Shown: positions 21,526 through 34,139 of the stretch, one piece after another
How positions within the stretch are numbered: position 1 is the first letter of the stretch
Layout of the letters: every line of letters begins with the position of its first letter
Source: Candolleomyces eurysporus
Lineage: Eukaryota > Basidiomycota > Agaricomycetes > Agaricales > Psathyrellaceae
NCBI GenBank assembly: GCA_027579435.1
Contig: JANBPK010000709.1
Location: 5,184 to 69,183 of the forward strand
DNA: 64,000 nucleotides
Reading direction: 5' to 3'
Translations under genes and position numbers: made by a program
The notes under the pieces: model-generated
Seen by the model: the letters and a program-made list of their open reading frames with translations, nothing else
What the model was told of the DNA's origin: nothing
Database searches by the model: none

Positions 21526-24500
21526 TCATGCGACAACCTGATGCTCGCCCTCACCTCCCATTCGATCGTACCATAGCCTTCCCTCTGTCGTAGGAGCAAT
21601 ATATCCTGCCCGAATAGTCCAGTCACCAAACCTCTCTCCTTCCTTTCTCTCCAAAGCGTATCGCTTGATCATGGGAGTGAGGATCGAGAGGATCTCAGGT
21701 TCAGTCACGGATTCTAAAGGAAGAGGTCAGATGAATAGCCCAAAAGAAAACATAACCATAAATCAACAACATACCTCTGTAAANTTTTGTTCAAGCGTTG
21801 GCCGTAGTATCCACCACCCAAGAGCATGGCGTAAGACCCGGGAGCCTTGCCGACGAAAGCGACCTCTGGAAGTGAATGTCAGAAAACCAATGATAACAAC
21901 GACGGCAGCATTCGAAAGAACGTACCAGCCAAATACGGTCTTGCACAACCGTTAGGGCAACCAGTCATTCTCATAACGATCGAATCGTGGCGCAAACCGG
22001 ACTCTTCGACGATCTTCTCGACTTTGTCAATGAGAATAGGAAGGTACTACAATACGAATCGTGATTAGTCTGCATGGAAGGAAAGGAACAAAGGAAACTT
22101 CGACGTACACGTTCAGACTCGGCCATCGCCAATCCACACGTAGGGAACGCAACACAAGCCGACGAAGACAACCTCAGTCCGCTAAACTCCAGATTATCCA
22201 TTCTGTACTTGGCCAGCAAACTCTTAATCTTCGGCAGTTCCTCATTAGTGATATCCGAAATCAACAAGTGCTGATTCGCTGTCAACCTGAAGGTGCCATT
22301 GTGGATCTTGGCGATTTCTCTGAGACCAGTCTTGAATTCGCGGCCAGGTTCGTCCACGATACGGCCGTTCTCGACGAACATCGTAAAGTGGTGTCGTCCG
22401 TCTTCGCCAGTGTGCCAGCCGAAATCGTCAATGTTGCGGTCGAAAGTGTATGCACGAGCGGGTTGAAGAGGGTATCCGAGGAGTTTCTCCACCTCAGCCT
22501 TGTATACGTCCAATCCCATGCGGTCGATGGTGTACTTGAGACGAGCGTTCTTGCGACTAGCCATGGGGGTCAGATACCCAGCACGTAAATAAGTAGATAG
22601 GCACGTACTCAGCACGGTTACCATGATCCCTTTGAACGAGCATAACCTTCTCCGCAACGTACTTGCCCTGTTCGATGGTGCAGAATCCGATAATACTACC
22701 AGCGCGAGGATAGGTCTTCTTGTTACCGTGAGTAACACCCATACCACCACCAATGGAGACATTGAACCCTTCAAGCTCTCCGTTGGGGCCGACGATGGCG
22801 ATGAAACCAAGATCGTTGGCGAAGACGTCGACATCGTTGGTAGGTGGAACAGCAACAGCGACCTTGAACTGTACGAACAATCAATCTCTCGGTTTGAACC
22901 TTCAAACATCGCACTGCAAACAAACCTTGCGAGGGAGGTAGAACTCGCCGTAAATCGGCTCAAAGTCCTTGACGGCTTCACCAGCGACGAGCTTCTTGTC
23001 CAACCAGATTTCGTGGTAGGCACTCGTCTGGGGGATAAGATGTTCACTGACTTCCTTCGAGAACTCAAACACCTGTCGGTGCAGCTTCGAGAGAGTGGGT
23101 ATCGAAGAGCAGATAACGTTTCTAGATCACCAAAGTAAGCCGCTGAGCATTAAAATACTGTAGAAAACGAGGACATACCGATTGACGTCTCCGCAAGCGG
23201 CCAAGGTATCCAACAAAGCCCTGTTAATATCCTGGATAGCGGGCTTCAAGTGACGCTTGATAACACCATGGAACTGGAAGGTCGCTCGAGTCGTAATCTT
23301 GAAAGTTCCATTCCCATGCTCGTCCGCGATCTGATCCATATCCAACCACTGCGACGAATTGCAGACACCACCGGGCATACGAACGCGGATCATAAAGCTA
23401 TACGCCGGCTCAACACCTTGCGCCTGCCTTTCATCTCGGATATCGCGGTCATCCTGCTGGTAGATACCGTGGAACTTGGTAAGCTGCGTGTCACTCGGCG
23501 CAAGGGCACCAGTGGAGTTATCTTCAAGTCCCTCGGCAATCGTTCCGCGCAGGAACCCAGAGGCCGCCTTGATATGTTCGTTGGTGATAGGCTCAGGTTC
23601 GGCTTCAGTGACCTCAACCGAGTCGACACCAAGGGCCTTCCAGATCTTGGGCTCCCAGATCTTGTATCCCGTCTCCGAACCATCGGCGTCCTGGTCATCT
23701 CCAAGACCGATATCCGCAACCTTCTCTCCACCCAACTTCTCCAGGCGAGCGTCGAGTTCCTTCGCAGGCTTGTTGTAGTAGTGGGCATCCTCGGCCCTGG
23801 GCCAGTAGTGGCTATCACCCATACCGAAGACGGAGAACTTGAGGTTGGAGAAGACCTTCTCCTCGCGGAGTGCAGCAGCGTTGAGGGCTTTGAAGAAGTT
23901 ACGACCATTCTGTGGAGGTTCACCCTGTCCAGCAGTCGACGTGACGAAGACGACATGCTCCTCATCCTTCAACCCCTCAAAGGTCAAGGCATCGAAGGTA
24001 GCAATGGTGGTGGGCAGTCCTCGCGCCTTCGCCCTGTTGGCCAACCTCTTCGCCTTCTTCTCAGCTGCACCACCATCGGAGGCATACAGAACAAGAAGAG
24101 GTGGGGCGTCCAAATTGGAGAGGAGGTCGTTGTACGATTGCTGCGCACGCTTCTTCCTCGCCTCGCGGATGGTATCGCCCAAGTTGCTGACAAGCTCAGC
24201 CGCAATGGCAGGCGTCGAACGTGTGAGTTGGGAGAGATGGTTCTGGCGATCCAAGAACTGCCTGAGGTCATTCTTGATGGAATCCGAGTCCAACGAGAAA
24301 GGTTCTTCACCCTTGGCGTCCTTGCTGGGGTTCCATCGGTACAGAGGCCAGTAGCCAGCATCGACCCCAAGCTTCGTCTCCTTCAGCACCTCGAGGGCAG
24401 GGGACGATTCCGACGAGTAGGGAAGGTACGCCAGAACGACACTGGGACCCTTGAAGCGATCGGCTTCAACGAAAGCCTGGAGCACCTGGGCGTAGGAAGA

Positions 24501-26219
24501 GAAGACGGCGACACTGGCAACATAGACGTCCCCATGGTTCATCGCGTACAGACCAACATCCTGCTTGCGCCTCTGCGGATCACCCGAAGTCCGGGACGAA
24601 TACGGAAGGGTATCGAGGATCAGAATATTGATGTCTAATCCCGAAGCGATTGCGTGATGCAAACCGGAGGCGCCAAGATCGTATGACCAGGCATCGGACC
24701 CGATGATCCATTTCGAAAGGGCGGGGAAGTGCTTCGCGAGATCAAGCGCTCGTCGGATAGCCGGACTGCTGGACTTGGACGACAGCTGGGTCAGTTGGTT
24801 GACGATTTCAGACCCGAGGCGGCTGCTCTTGGTAGGATCATCCTTTGCGAGAAGCCATTGGCTGAGGAGGGAATGAAGAGCGGGTTCAAGAGTTGGGTCT
24901 TCAATTAGGCTTTCCACCAAAGACACGAGTTCCTGGCGTGCATCCACCTGACCACGGACACGACCGAGAGCAAACTCCGGGGTTGTCGCAATTTCCCCTT
25001 GAGCAGCCACCAGAGTAGGTGAATTGGCAACATCCAAACGATCCTTGAATAGGTGCTCGAGAATCTTGGTGTAGGCGGCTTCTTGCTTGGGGACGTGAGG
25101 TGTCGTGGAAGTCGTTGACTGACCCGGGATGACGCCGAGCTGGAATCGAGACGTTTCTCCGGATTCGACTTTCTGAAGCAGCTTGAGGATTTCAACCTCG
25201 GACACGTTCTCGCCCAGGATACCATCATGAACTCGCACGGGGTGGCTCTGAGTGGCGCTAACCAAGTCGAGATACAATGGCGTCCATTTGGTTGACCACT
25301 TGAACACCTGCTCAAGTACGATCACGTTGTTTGCTGACGGAGGCACGACGCTGACCAATTTCGATGGTGGGAGGGGGCTGAGGAGTGAAGGTGTGACAAA
25401 TGCAACGCCGTCAATGGCCGCGGCGGCAATCTCGGTTCTTCCAACAAGGAAAATGACAGTGTGAGCAGCGGGAGCGCCACTGGAAGACAGGGCACGTTTT
25501 GGTCGACGGAGCAGTGCGACCGTCTCCATGACCGCCGCTTCGTAGGCTTTGAATAGCTGAGCTGATGTTGGATCATCTATTGGTGTGGAGAGGGTGCCAT
25601 TAGCATGACCATTGGCGTGCCCATTGACATGACCATTGACGCCATTTAGAGGAGTTACATGTCCGTTAGTGGACGGAGCGGACAAAGAGTGCTTTTTGGC
25701 GAGGAGGAAGGGGAGAATTTTGTCTTCAGAGACGTCTTCAATCGAGGAGGCGGGATCCTGTGAGAGATAGAAGGCATGTATGACAGCCTTTTTCTCGATC
25801 CTGGCCAACCTTGAGGCCAAGAGAGCGTTGTCGTGAGCTTCCTGTGCAGTTTGGGACAGTAGGAAGTAGGGAACAGCAGATCGAAGGAGGAGAACGTCCG
25901 ACAGGTCGTCCTCAACAGCCAAGTGCAATGCAACTGGCTGATGGGAGAGGTCCGCAAGGTGGACAAGGAGACGATTCACGAGTTGGGAGCTCGCAACTCC
26001 AGTGAAGGTGGTTAGGTTGGAAGGATTGCGGACGATGGTGGACCCGGCATCGCCGCCATATGGTACCGGGATGACCCTGGGGGAATGACTCGAGCCTTTG
26101 GAAAGCGAAGCATAGGTTTCCGAAAAGGCGGAGCTGGATGGCTGCTGGGCATAGACCACAACGTCCGAGCCAAGGTAGCTGATGCGTGCTACGGAGGGAA
26201 CTGCGGCCTGCAGCGACAT
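21526..26219 (-). CDS. MET5: sulfite reductase (NADPH) beta subunit, siroheme protein
   Basis: Seven exons on the minus strand: 21526..21713, 21775..21865, 21926..22046, 22109..22556, 22609..22868, 22926..23121 and 23179..26219, about 1447 aa. Size and domain order match yeast Met5/Ecm17. It reduces sulfite to sulfide with the alpha flavoprotein in cysteine and methionine synthesis. The N-terminal half resembles pyruvate:ferredoxin oxidoreductase/TPP-type modules. A flavodoxin-like domain follows ([44 protein letters not shown]), then the hemoprotein repeats. The 4Fe-4S/siroheme cysteines lie in [15 protein letters not shown] and [14 protein letters not shown]. Exon 6 carries an N at 21784 that must be dropped to read LNKIYRESVTEPE. 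The start at 26219 is the Met before [16 protein letters not shown]; an upstream in-frame Met also exists. A CACGTG site lies 228 bp upstream. Confidence 0.93.
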
Positions 26220-26587
26220 GATAGCTGGCAAGGCGGACGATGAGCACGCGAAACTGGGACGGGGAGGAGGACGTACCGGAGGCAGGAAAAAGAGGACCTG
26301 GCTGTCCAATGTCCGTTCTCCCATTTTTATGATCATGAGCATGTCTTTAGTCGGAAGCACATCATTTGTTTGTTATCCGTTTGCATTCCCTTTCCCGGCG
26401 GCAAACCCAGATCCGGGGTTCGGCCGGCCCGCCACCGCCACTCATGCACGTGACCCCCTCACATAATCCAGCTGCAAGGGCGACCTTTCTCCTCATACCC
26501 TCGTGTTCCTCGCAGTCAGGCCATTTCGCCACTTTAGTCTCTCTAAGCAGCTCTCACATATTACCAATACCACCACAGTATCACGGC
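26220..26587. promoter_or_regulatory. divergent promoter MET5 / THP3-like gene
   Basis: The intergenic segment between two divergent starts. It contains CACGTG at 26447..26452, read on the MET5 strand as GGTCACGTGC, which includes the TCACGTG core bound by Cbf1, the factor that recruits Met4 to MET promoters in yeast. Use by this fungus is inference. Confidence 0.45.
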
Positions 26588-28368
26588 ATGTCGTCCGAAT
26601 CGTGGCCGCCAGCGTTAAAGTATGCTTTTTTTGCCCCAGCAGGCCTGCAGGATCTGATTTCGAATCGACAGGGCATGGGTCGCAAAATGCTTGGGACAGA
26701 TGACGGATGCGAACAGAACAGAAGCCCAGGCAGAGCTTAGACAGGTAATAGCTAATTCTTTCGCCGCGCATACCCTATGGACGACAGATTGGGCGGGCAT
26801 GCAACTCAGAAGGTCTGTCCAGAAGCTAATTTCGAGGTGGTCAAATTCATCCATTCTCCACCATGTAGCCTCATGCCTCCGCCACCTCCCGTAATCAACC
26901 TAAAGCGAAAGAGGTGTGTCTCTTTCGCCGTCCCCGGATCCTACGCCGAGTAACTTACCCCTTGCAGCATCGACAACCAGCCAGGCAAAAAGGCCAAGAA
27001 GGCGAACAATAATACCAACAAAACAGTGACATCTTCAAACGACTATCATAACGATCAAGCAGCATTGAATAGGAGAGCAGAGAGGTTTCAACGAGAGCAT
27101 GACATTGAACGCAACAAATCTTTCCAGACTCATCATAAACCAGTCAATAACTATCATAATTACCATGCTTCACGTTCCGCCAGCGCAGATGAGCCCGAAG
27201 CAGATCCGGTGTGTTCGACTCCAGTCTACACTGCCTTCCATCTTCTAACAAATCTTTGTCGATCCAGAAAGTTGTTGATTGGGATCGATTCACAATTGTC
27301 GGGACTTCGCAGGAGCTTTTCAAAGACTACCTTCGTCTTACCAGTGTGAGTTCTATGTGTGGCACCCACGAGCGTACCTCATTATATGTTACAGGAACCT
27401 AAACCCGAGACGATACGTCCTTACCCTGTTCTTCAGCAAACACTTCTAGCGCTCAAGAAGAAATGGAAAGAGAAATGCTCTTATAATTGGATCTGTAATC
27501 AATTCAAGAGTCTCCGGCAAGACCTTACAGTGCGTTGACACTCTCTCCTGCGCCGTTTGGGTTTGCTTGAGGCTGACATGCCCTAGGTCCAGCGGATCAA
27601 AAATGACTTCACCGTTCAAGTCTATGAAATACACGCACGAATGGCCCTGGAAAGTGTAAGTGTATTTCGCTTGGCCACGAGGCGTTTCCTGAGCAGTTAT
27701 CCGCAGAATGATATGGTCGAATATAACCAATGCCAAGCGACGCTCAAGTCACTCTACGACCTCGGTATACCTGGTAAAGTCGAGGAGTTCACCGCCTACC
27801 GAATTTTGATGCTCCTGCACGGCCGCAACCGCAGTGGTACGAACACCCCAACTGTTGCTCCTGACTCGTCCTCGGAACTAATCATCTTCCAGAATTAAAT
27901 CTTTACGTAGGTCAACTAACACCCAAGCAGAAAGCGGATCCTGCGGTCAGGCACGCATTGAGCGTTCAGAGAGCGATGGCGATGGGGAATTACCATTCGT
28001 TCTTCGACTTGTATCTCAACGCACCCAACATGGGCGCATACATCATGGATCATTTCATTGATCGTGAAAGAACCAGAGCTTTGATCATTATTACAAAAGC
28101 GTAAGTCTTTGAGCGTTATTTCGTCTCATTATCGAACTCACCTCTTTCCAGTTATCTCAAGGTGCCACTGTCATTTATTGTGAAGGAGTTGGCGTTCGAG
28201 ACGTCGGAGGAGGCACGCCTCTTTCTTGCCGGCCACTCAGCAGACACCTTTACGGATCAACGACATCCTGACACGCAGAAAATCTTGGACTCCAAGCAAG
28301 CAAATCCAAAGTTGCAGCAAGCACTCGAGGAGAAGTATCGAAAAGTGATGATCAGGGGAGCTATCTAA
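26588..28368 (+). CDS. SAC3/GANP-domain protein, THP3/LENG8 type
   Basis: Nine exons: 26588..26619, 26672..26913, 26968..27208, 27268..27345, 27395..27529, 27587..27655, 27707..27836, 27893..28100 and 28152..28368, about 450 aa. Yeast Thp3 and human LENG8 work with Csn12 at sites of transcription and splicing, in the nucleus. Visible are a short N-terminal domain ending LWTTDWAGMQL, a basic stretch (PGKKAKKANNNTNK), then the SAC3/PCI-like region from VVDWDRFTIVGTSQELFKDYLRL through RPYPVLQQTLLALKKKWK, FKSLRQDLTVQRIKNDFTV, YEIHARMALE, CQATLKSLYDLGIPG and QKADPAVRHALSVQRAMAMGNYHSFF to VKELAFETSEEARLFL. In exon 2 the frame must change near 26805-26820, between AGMQLR and NFEVVKFIH, probably one missing or extra base. 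Elsewhere every junction keeps frame. Confidence 0.8.
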
Positions 28369-31300
28369 GTGTTCACCTCCTCCTGTCGACAGACACACAT
28401 CGTGTCAGGATCTGGATCGGTCTGGCCATGTTTTATTCTTCATTCGTCGTCACGGTCGCCGTCATATTTTCCCTCTTTAATTCCCTCCCGCGACCCCCGA
28501 GCTATCTCTATCATCATCCGTCGACATTTCTCTCTTGTTTCACTTTTCGACGATTCGGTTCCTCGAGGAGACGGGCTTTTACTCTTCCCTCCTCCCGGCA
28601 GAGCCGACACTTCAGCAGGTCCCCAGCCGGAGGGTTTTGGCGCCCTGTGATGATCAGGGAGTAGGACTCTCCGTTGTTTGATGGACGTGATACGATTCAA
28701 ATGGTGCCACGGTAATGAACCGAGCGGGTGGCTACGGCTGCGGGGACCTCAAGGCAGCATGTATTCGAACAAGGTGAGGAGATGGGTTTGACGTTGTGTG
28801 TTGGGTTGTGGAGAGAGCTTGGTCGAGATGGGCCTGTATTACCTGGTGGTGGTTCTTTTCTTTTGCTTCTATTCCATTCTTTAGTCTGCTGTCTTTCNAT
28901 CTCAATGCCCCCGGTTGTTTGNCTGCTATGTTATTGTTATTTTGGGAGAAGATCCTTNCTAATATATTTCACGTGCGNTTTACAAAGCAAACACAGATCT
29001 TCACGATGAATTGGCTCTGTTATTATGCAAGAAGGCCACGACTCTTACGCGNGGTTCATGGGACTGTGACGCCTTGACTTGGGTGATTCGGCTCATGGTN
29101 GTGCATGCATCAGATGTGTCAGATAGGCGTGTCGCGTGCGCAATTAACCCCACACCGGACATAACTAGTAACTCACTGTGACGAGCACTGGGCACCGACT
29201 TTCTTCTCTAGTGACTGTTCCTTCACGTAGTCAGCTGCTAGACGGACGGAGAAACTCAAGGTCGAGAATTGCAGGAAAAAGTAAATCAAATCTCGTCGGC
29301 AGTGGTACTACTGGCACCATGCGTAGGTGGCGTTCCAGCGGCAATGGCCACCCGAATCGAGTTTCGAAGGCGTTGGTGTTAGTGCTGCCTAGACTGAGTA
29401 CACAGATCTGTCTATCTTTAGTCCGTTCAAGCTAACCAATCTAGTGGGGGGTATGTACAGTGTCCTTTAGGAGGAAAGTGATAAACTTTGTTTTTGTTGG
29501 TTCCTCCATATACGAATCAAATTCACAAATCTGTCGATATACTATCCCTATCACGGCGCCAACCCCCCACTCGCTGTCAAATAAGCTTTGATTTCTTTAA
29601 ATCGATGTGTTTTTGTATTGTTTTCGAATGTCACCCTTTCCAGGATGTTNGACGCACGTCGCGTGTCTTNGAGCATTCGGACGAATGAATTGGAGGCCAC
29701 ATGCAACTCTATAGACGAATGTTAGATGCTTAGTGCGGCCAAGTACACGTATTCCAGTAGCCAGGACGCCACCCTACTACNANGGTGTGTNCTGCAACTA
29801 ATCCGAATCGATATTCCATTCTATAGCATGAACCCCAAAATCTCAGTCCGTGTGGCGGCGACTTTGATCAGATTCAGACGCCGTCGAACTTCAAATGTAT
29901 CCGTGTCGACATCGCGGGCTGTATACACAAAACTATACCTTATGGTCGCTTTCTTTCTGCGGTGTATGTCCTGGTGGGCATCAAGTTCCCCGTCGTCTCC
30001 GAGTCACTCACCAGTAGTCACTGATTTGATAAAACGCANCAGATCTAACNNNANCANNTCTGGCCGCCGTCCTCATTGCAAAGTTCATAAAGTCCGCAGG
30101 NNNNGNNACTTCCCCGTCACCGATGCATCCCATATCGCTGGTTCACTGTGAATCAAGTTTTGTTTCGGGTGGGCCGGTTAGCCTCGCTGCGGGTCTGGTC
30201 TCTCGGGCGCTGGTTTGTAACACGTAGTACGAAGTAGCAGNAGTAGGTAAGTAGAACCCTAGCAGTGGGCACTTGGTGGAACTCCAGGTTCTCCGTCGAG
30301 TGCTATTACGAGACCCTAACGGTGACTCGGAAACTCGACGTCATTCGAAGGACCTCGCCGTCGGAATGTAATGAACGGATTCTCGCTTAATACCGCCTCG
30401 GTGCTTGTCCGTTAAAGAAAAAGAGTTTGCCCTGAACATTAACCTTGTCGAGAAGAGTTTTTGCAGGGATTCACGGAAGCAGTTTATTGAAGAGATACCC
30501 TTCACGCACCCGAAGATACATTCCGAACCTGAACCTGGGGCCCAAGGCCTAAGGNANNNTTCGAGATCCAATCCACGAGCCCGAGTTGAGCGATGTTTAA
30601 ACGATGTCGACACANACTAACTTGGCCAGTGAAAGGAGTTCTCTCCCGATGATCACCAGAGGAGAAGNGAGTCAATCGTGACCGCCAACAAGTGCTTCAA
30701 ACCGTCAACCAAGTCTTCAATGGTACCATGAGGCGTCTACGTCAAGGTCAATGCCGTCCTTCGCTTCGTAGCTCGGTCCGACGTGCAGGGCTCAGGGACG
30801 TTCTTGCCAAAGTCATGGTTTTGCTCCACACTCTCACTCAGGTAATTGACCGGAGGAAAGAAGAGAGTCTGTTCCCTGGGGTTGGCGGAATCCTGTAGCC
30901 GCAGCCGCCGTGTATCGTGGATCATGAATCACGCACGCTTCGTCAGATCTCGGGAAGAGCATTTGAACAAAGGGTCTAGAGTCGGGCAAAGTGGAAATGA
31001 GATCACCTTAATTCACCTCGCTCGGGACTGCCCCAGGATCGAGAGCCCTCCGCTCACCGAACACGGCGGATCGAAGAAGTTACCTGATCATTATCCATGA
31101 TACAAATACAGATGTATATATAAGGGATAGAGATTTCCTTTCTTCATGATATAGCTACAATCCGTGCGGACGTTTATGTTGAACTCGATGAAGCCATGAA
31201 TGAAGGAAATTAGAAATCAGCATATAGTCGCAGAGACGCCCGAAGGCGTTCATCATTGAGGAGGAGAGAGGGAGAGAGATAGTCCAGGGTACGGAACCGG

Positions 31301-31545
31301 GAGAGATAGGTACGGGCCATGAAGAAGACGTTGCATTGCGTGGGATAAAGGGCAGATTCTAAATGCGGAGCGGGCTCAGTCGAAATGGACAGGAAATCGT
31401 ACGAGTAATCCCACTTACAAGACATGTCACAAGTCCTCGTTGAATCCGTGCGATGTCATTTAGAAAATACAGTCGCAGATTTCTGTTATTAGAGCAGTAT
31501 CCCCGCGGACTTGAGCGTTAAAAATATATCAAGCTATTATTGTAA
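28369..31545. other. gene-poor, N-rich region
   Basis: No gene can be supported over about 3.2 kb. Frames are short and overlap on both strands, and Ns cluster at 28.9-29.1 and 29.6-30.7 kb. No terminal repeats, tRNA-like folds or simple repeats stand out. Confidence 0.5.
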
Positions 31546-32115
31546 TCACGCACCATCAGCGCAGCAACACAAGCAGATACCGGCGAGGCAGGCCAGGCAC
31601 CCTGTCGAAGGGCCGGAGTCCTTCTTGGTTTCTTGTTGACTAAAGGAAGCCCGCAGTCAGTTCCGAGTTCAGTGTCCAAGACTCGCTTTCCAGTTGGATA
31701 ATCGTGATTCCCCGGATCGTCGGGATGGTACATATACCGGAACGAGTGGGGAAAGATGCTCACACATAGATGGTCTGAGGAGGAGGTTGGGGCTGGTACC
31801 CTTGCTGCGGGTAGTAGCCCTGAGGAGGAGGTCCACCTTGGTATGCCTGCTGGGGTTGCTATATTGCGGGTTGAGCCATCGTCGGGTTGCTTTGACCAAA
31901 TTCAACGAACCTGGGGGTAGTAGCCACCCTGAGGAGCTGCAAGCAATGAAACCATGTTAATCATTCACGTTCCCGCAAAGAGATTGCTCGCTGTGCGCAG
32001 CATGGATTCACTTACCACCCTGGGGAGGAGGATAATAGCCGCCTTGAGGGGGACCGCCACCAACGTAAGGCTGGTCCTGGGGCTTTCCTGCGTTGTAGTA
32101 GTCTTGAGCACTCAT
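31546..32115 (-). CDS. small CYSTM-like Cys-rich tail protein
   Basis: Four exons on the minus strand: 31546..31639, 31764..31858, 31911..31936 (26 nt) and 32016..32115, 104 aa. The N-terminus is MSAQDYYNAGKPQDQP, then Gly/Pro/Tyr/Gln-rich repeats of the kind PPQGGYYPPPQG and PPPQGYYPQQGYQPQPPP. The last 20 or so residues are hydrophobic and rich in cysteine (GCLACLAGICLCCCADGA). This matches the cysteine-rich transmembrane module (CYSTM) plan: a small tail-anchored or palmitoylated membrane protein linked in other eukaryotes to stress tolerance. Start and splice sites fit without frame problems. The exact function is unknown. Confidence 0.75.
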
Positions 32116-32888
32116 TTGCGGAGGATTTAGGATGGACTAAGACCGTCGAAGGTAGTGGAGGGAGACGAAGGAGGACTCTTCGCAAATGCCATGATTATGC
32201 TTTTATTTGGTGATGTTGTCGCCACATGCCTCTTGTCAGCGGCTCCCTTCAAGTCATAGCCTCCCATGCTAAGCTCAGCCAAGCAAACGCACACTACACG
32301 AGTTGGGCCTCCAAGAGAATTGTCTGCCTCAGGATAGCGGGCCCCTCGTGTTTGCCTCGCCGCTTCTGCCTGCTTCTCATTCTGGGCATCCGTGCGACTC
32401 TGAGTAAAAGCCCAAGCAAATGTCATCGACTCTGTTCAGTGCCGGGTACAAAATACCGTTTGCACTGCATCGGCTGCGCTCACGGAAAATTTTCTTCCTG
32501 TTTATGGTCCTGTCATGGAAGGGAAGCGGAAGCTCCAATGCAAGTTGTTTAAGGAAGGGCCAGCCCAGAGGAGGCTCAAAATTTAGCGCAGAGTCCATAT
32601 GCGATCACCAACTGCGCATGGTGTGAGAATGAGGCCATGATGAAATATAGCCGCCAGACGCTATAGTGTATTACAGGAACAGCTCAGAAACCCAAACCTC
32701 AGAGAGTCCTATCGATGAAAGTACATGAAGTTCTATCAGGGTCAGTGCTACAAATGCCAGAGGAAAACCAAATGATGAAAGCAGCGTTAAACCCCACTAG
32801 GAAGATCGAACAAAATAATGTACCACAAAAAAAAAGAAGTCGAAGAGAAAGAGGAGAACCCGAAACAGCGAAATGTAAAGCAAAAGAA
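32116..32888. other. intergenic between velvet 3' end and CYSTM 5' end
   Basis: Promoter of the CYSTM-like gene and 3' flank of the velvet gene, both on the minus strand. No ORF with a recognisable domain. Confidence 0.5.
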
Positions 32889-34139
32889 CTAGGACTGGCC
32901 CGAGCCTGAGAGGAGAGAAAACATACGGGCACCTTGGCGAACAAATGCCTGGGTGAGCCGAGTAGGTGCTACAAAGCAGATGTTATGAGAATTCACTCAA
33001 ACAACCTTGAGGGCGAATACTCACGGGCTGCCGCATACTCATTCAACGGCACAACGTCGAAGGCTGCCGTCCGTACACGACATAAATGGGTACCCGTCTC
33101 AGCGATGTTATGGACACCAGAGGCGTCGGAGCTAGGTGGAACCAATCGTCAGTTACGTGCCACTAGGCCAGCAATGCCAAAAAAANGCTTACTTCGATAT
33201 TCTCGAGAGCGTAACACCCAGCTGATACCTGCCCCTCCATCGAACACTGACATCAGGAAAGAGGAAGAACAACCCCATGTTTCCCTGGAGATCTTCTAAA
33301 TGCTCGACGGAGGAAACTAGGTTGCCATACAGAATAGGGGCTTGGTTCTCCCGCCCAATTTGTGATCCCATATCCAAGGACCTCTCTCCATCTTCGGAAT
33401 GAAGAGAGAGGTGGGCAATAAGGAAGGGAAGCTCGCCCTCTCTACAAATACCAACACCGAGGAATACTGAGTACCGGACGAATAGGCGGAGAAGCATGAA
33501 CCGGGACTACTCACGGTACCACCGGGTTACCCGTCGGATCGCTAATCGTCAACTTGGCCACAACAGGAGGTGTGACGGGTAACCGTGAAAGGTTTGCCAT
33601 CCCAAACTCAGCTGTACGCAGTGGCTGCTGAACGACTTCAAGCCGATAAATCCTAAATTCCATCGAATTAAGAATTGATTTTTATACAAGTGATTAGAGG
33701 GGGGGCACCTTGTTTGTGGGTCGGCCAGGAGAGAAGAGACTTTTATCGAGGGTTGTGACCGTGAAATTTGGTTAGCTGCTCGGTCGAAGTTCTGACCGCC
33801 AGAAGTCGAGCTCCGACTGGAGGAGGGCGCAGCAGCAGCGTTCGTCAAGAACGGATTAGAATTCAGAGATGAGCGCGGAGATGACGAGCCACTGCCTGCT
33901 GTAGAAGGAGGGGACGGATAGGATCTGCCACGACTATCTTCATCTTGATATACGCGTTTCGAGGGCACGCGTCCTCCGTGCAAAATGCAGTGATCTCTCG
34001 CACTTGGGGAGGTGTCAATAGCCAGTGACCTTGAAACAGATACATCACGATTCTGTCGGGGCACTTACGAACAACAAACAAATAGGTTGCTCAGACAACA
34101 AACCGAAAGGCAAGAAACCGAAAACTGGGAGGACTCACT
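32889..34139 (-). CDS. velvet-domain transcription regulator
   Basis: Minus-strand exons 32889..32968, 33025..33131, 33193..33441, 33515..33652, 33709..34063 plus one base at 34139, about 309 aa. Velvet factors are fungal-specific, DNA-binding regulators of development and secondary metabolism. The N-terminal third is Ser/Pro/Arg-rich and likely disordered. The velvet fold follows: IYRLEVVQQPLRTAEFGMA, TPPVVAKLTISDPTGNPV, ELPFLIAHLSLHSEDG, YGNLVSSVEHLEDLQGNMG, FFLFPDVSVRWRGRYQLGVT, then TRLTQAFVRQGAR. The big first exon has no ATG. However, the upstream GTGAGT intron (34064..34138) joins an A to TG, creating ATG CCC CGA CAG at the exon boundary, so the start codon appears to be split by an intron. 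Sequence further upstream would then be 5' UTR. VosA/VelB/VelC class not decided. Confidence 0.8.

Noticed and set aside
23250..24638. 462-codon plus-strand frame
   Set aside because: It lies entirely antisense to the flavodoxin and linker part of MET5, whose reading is certain. It is a shadow of GC-rich codon use.
28440..30613. Short frames such as those near 28.4, 29.7 and 30.4 kb
   Set aside because: No domains, many Ns, and no consistent splicing; the sequence quality is poor.
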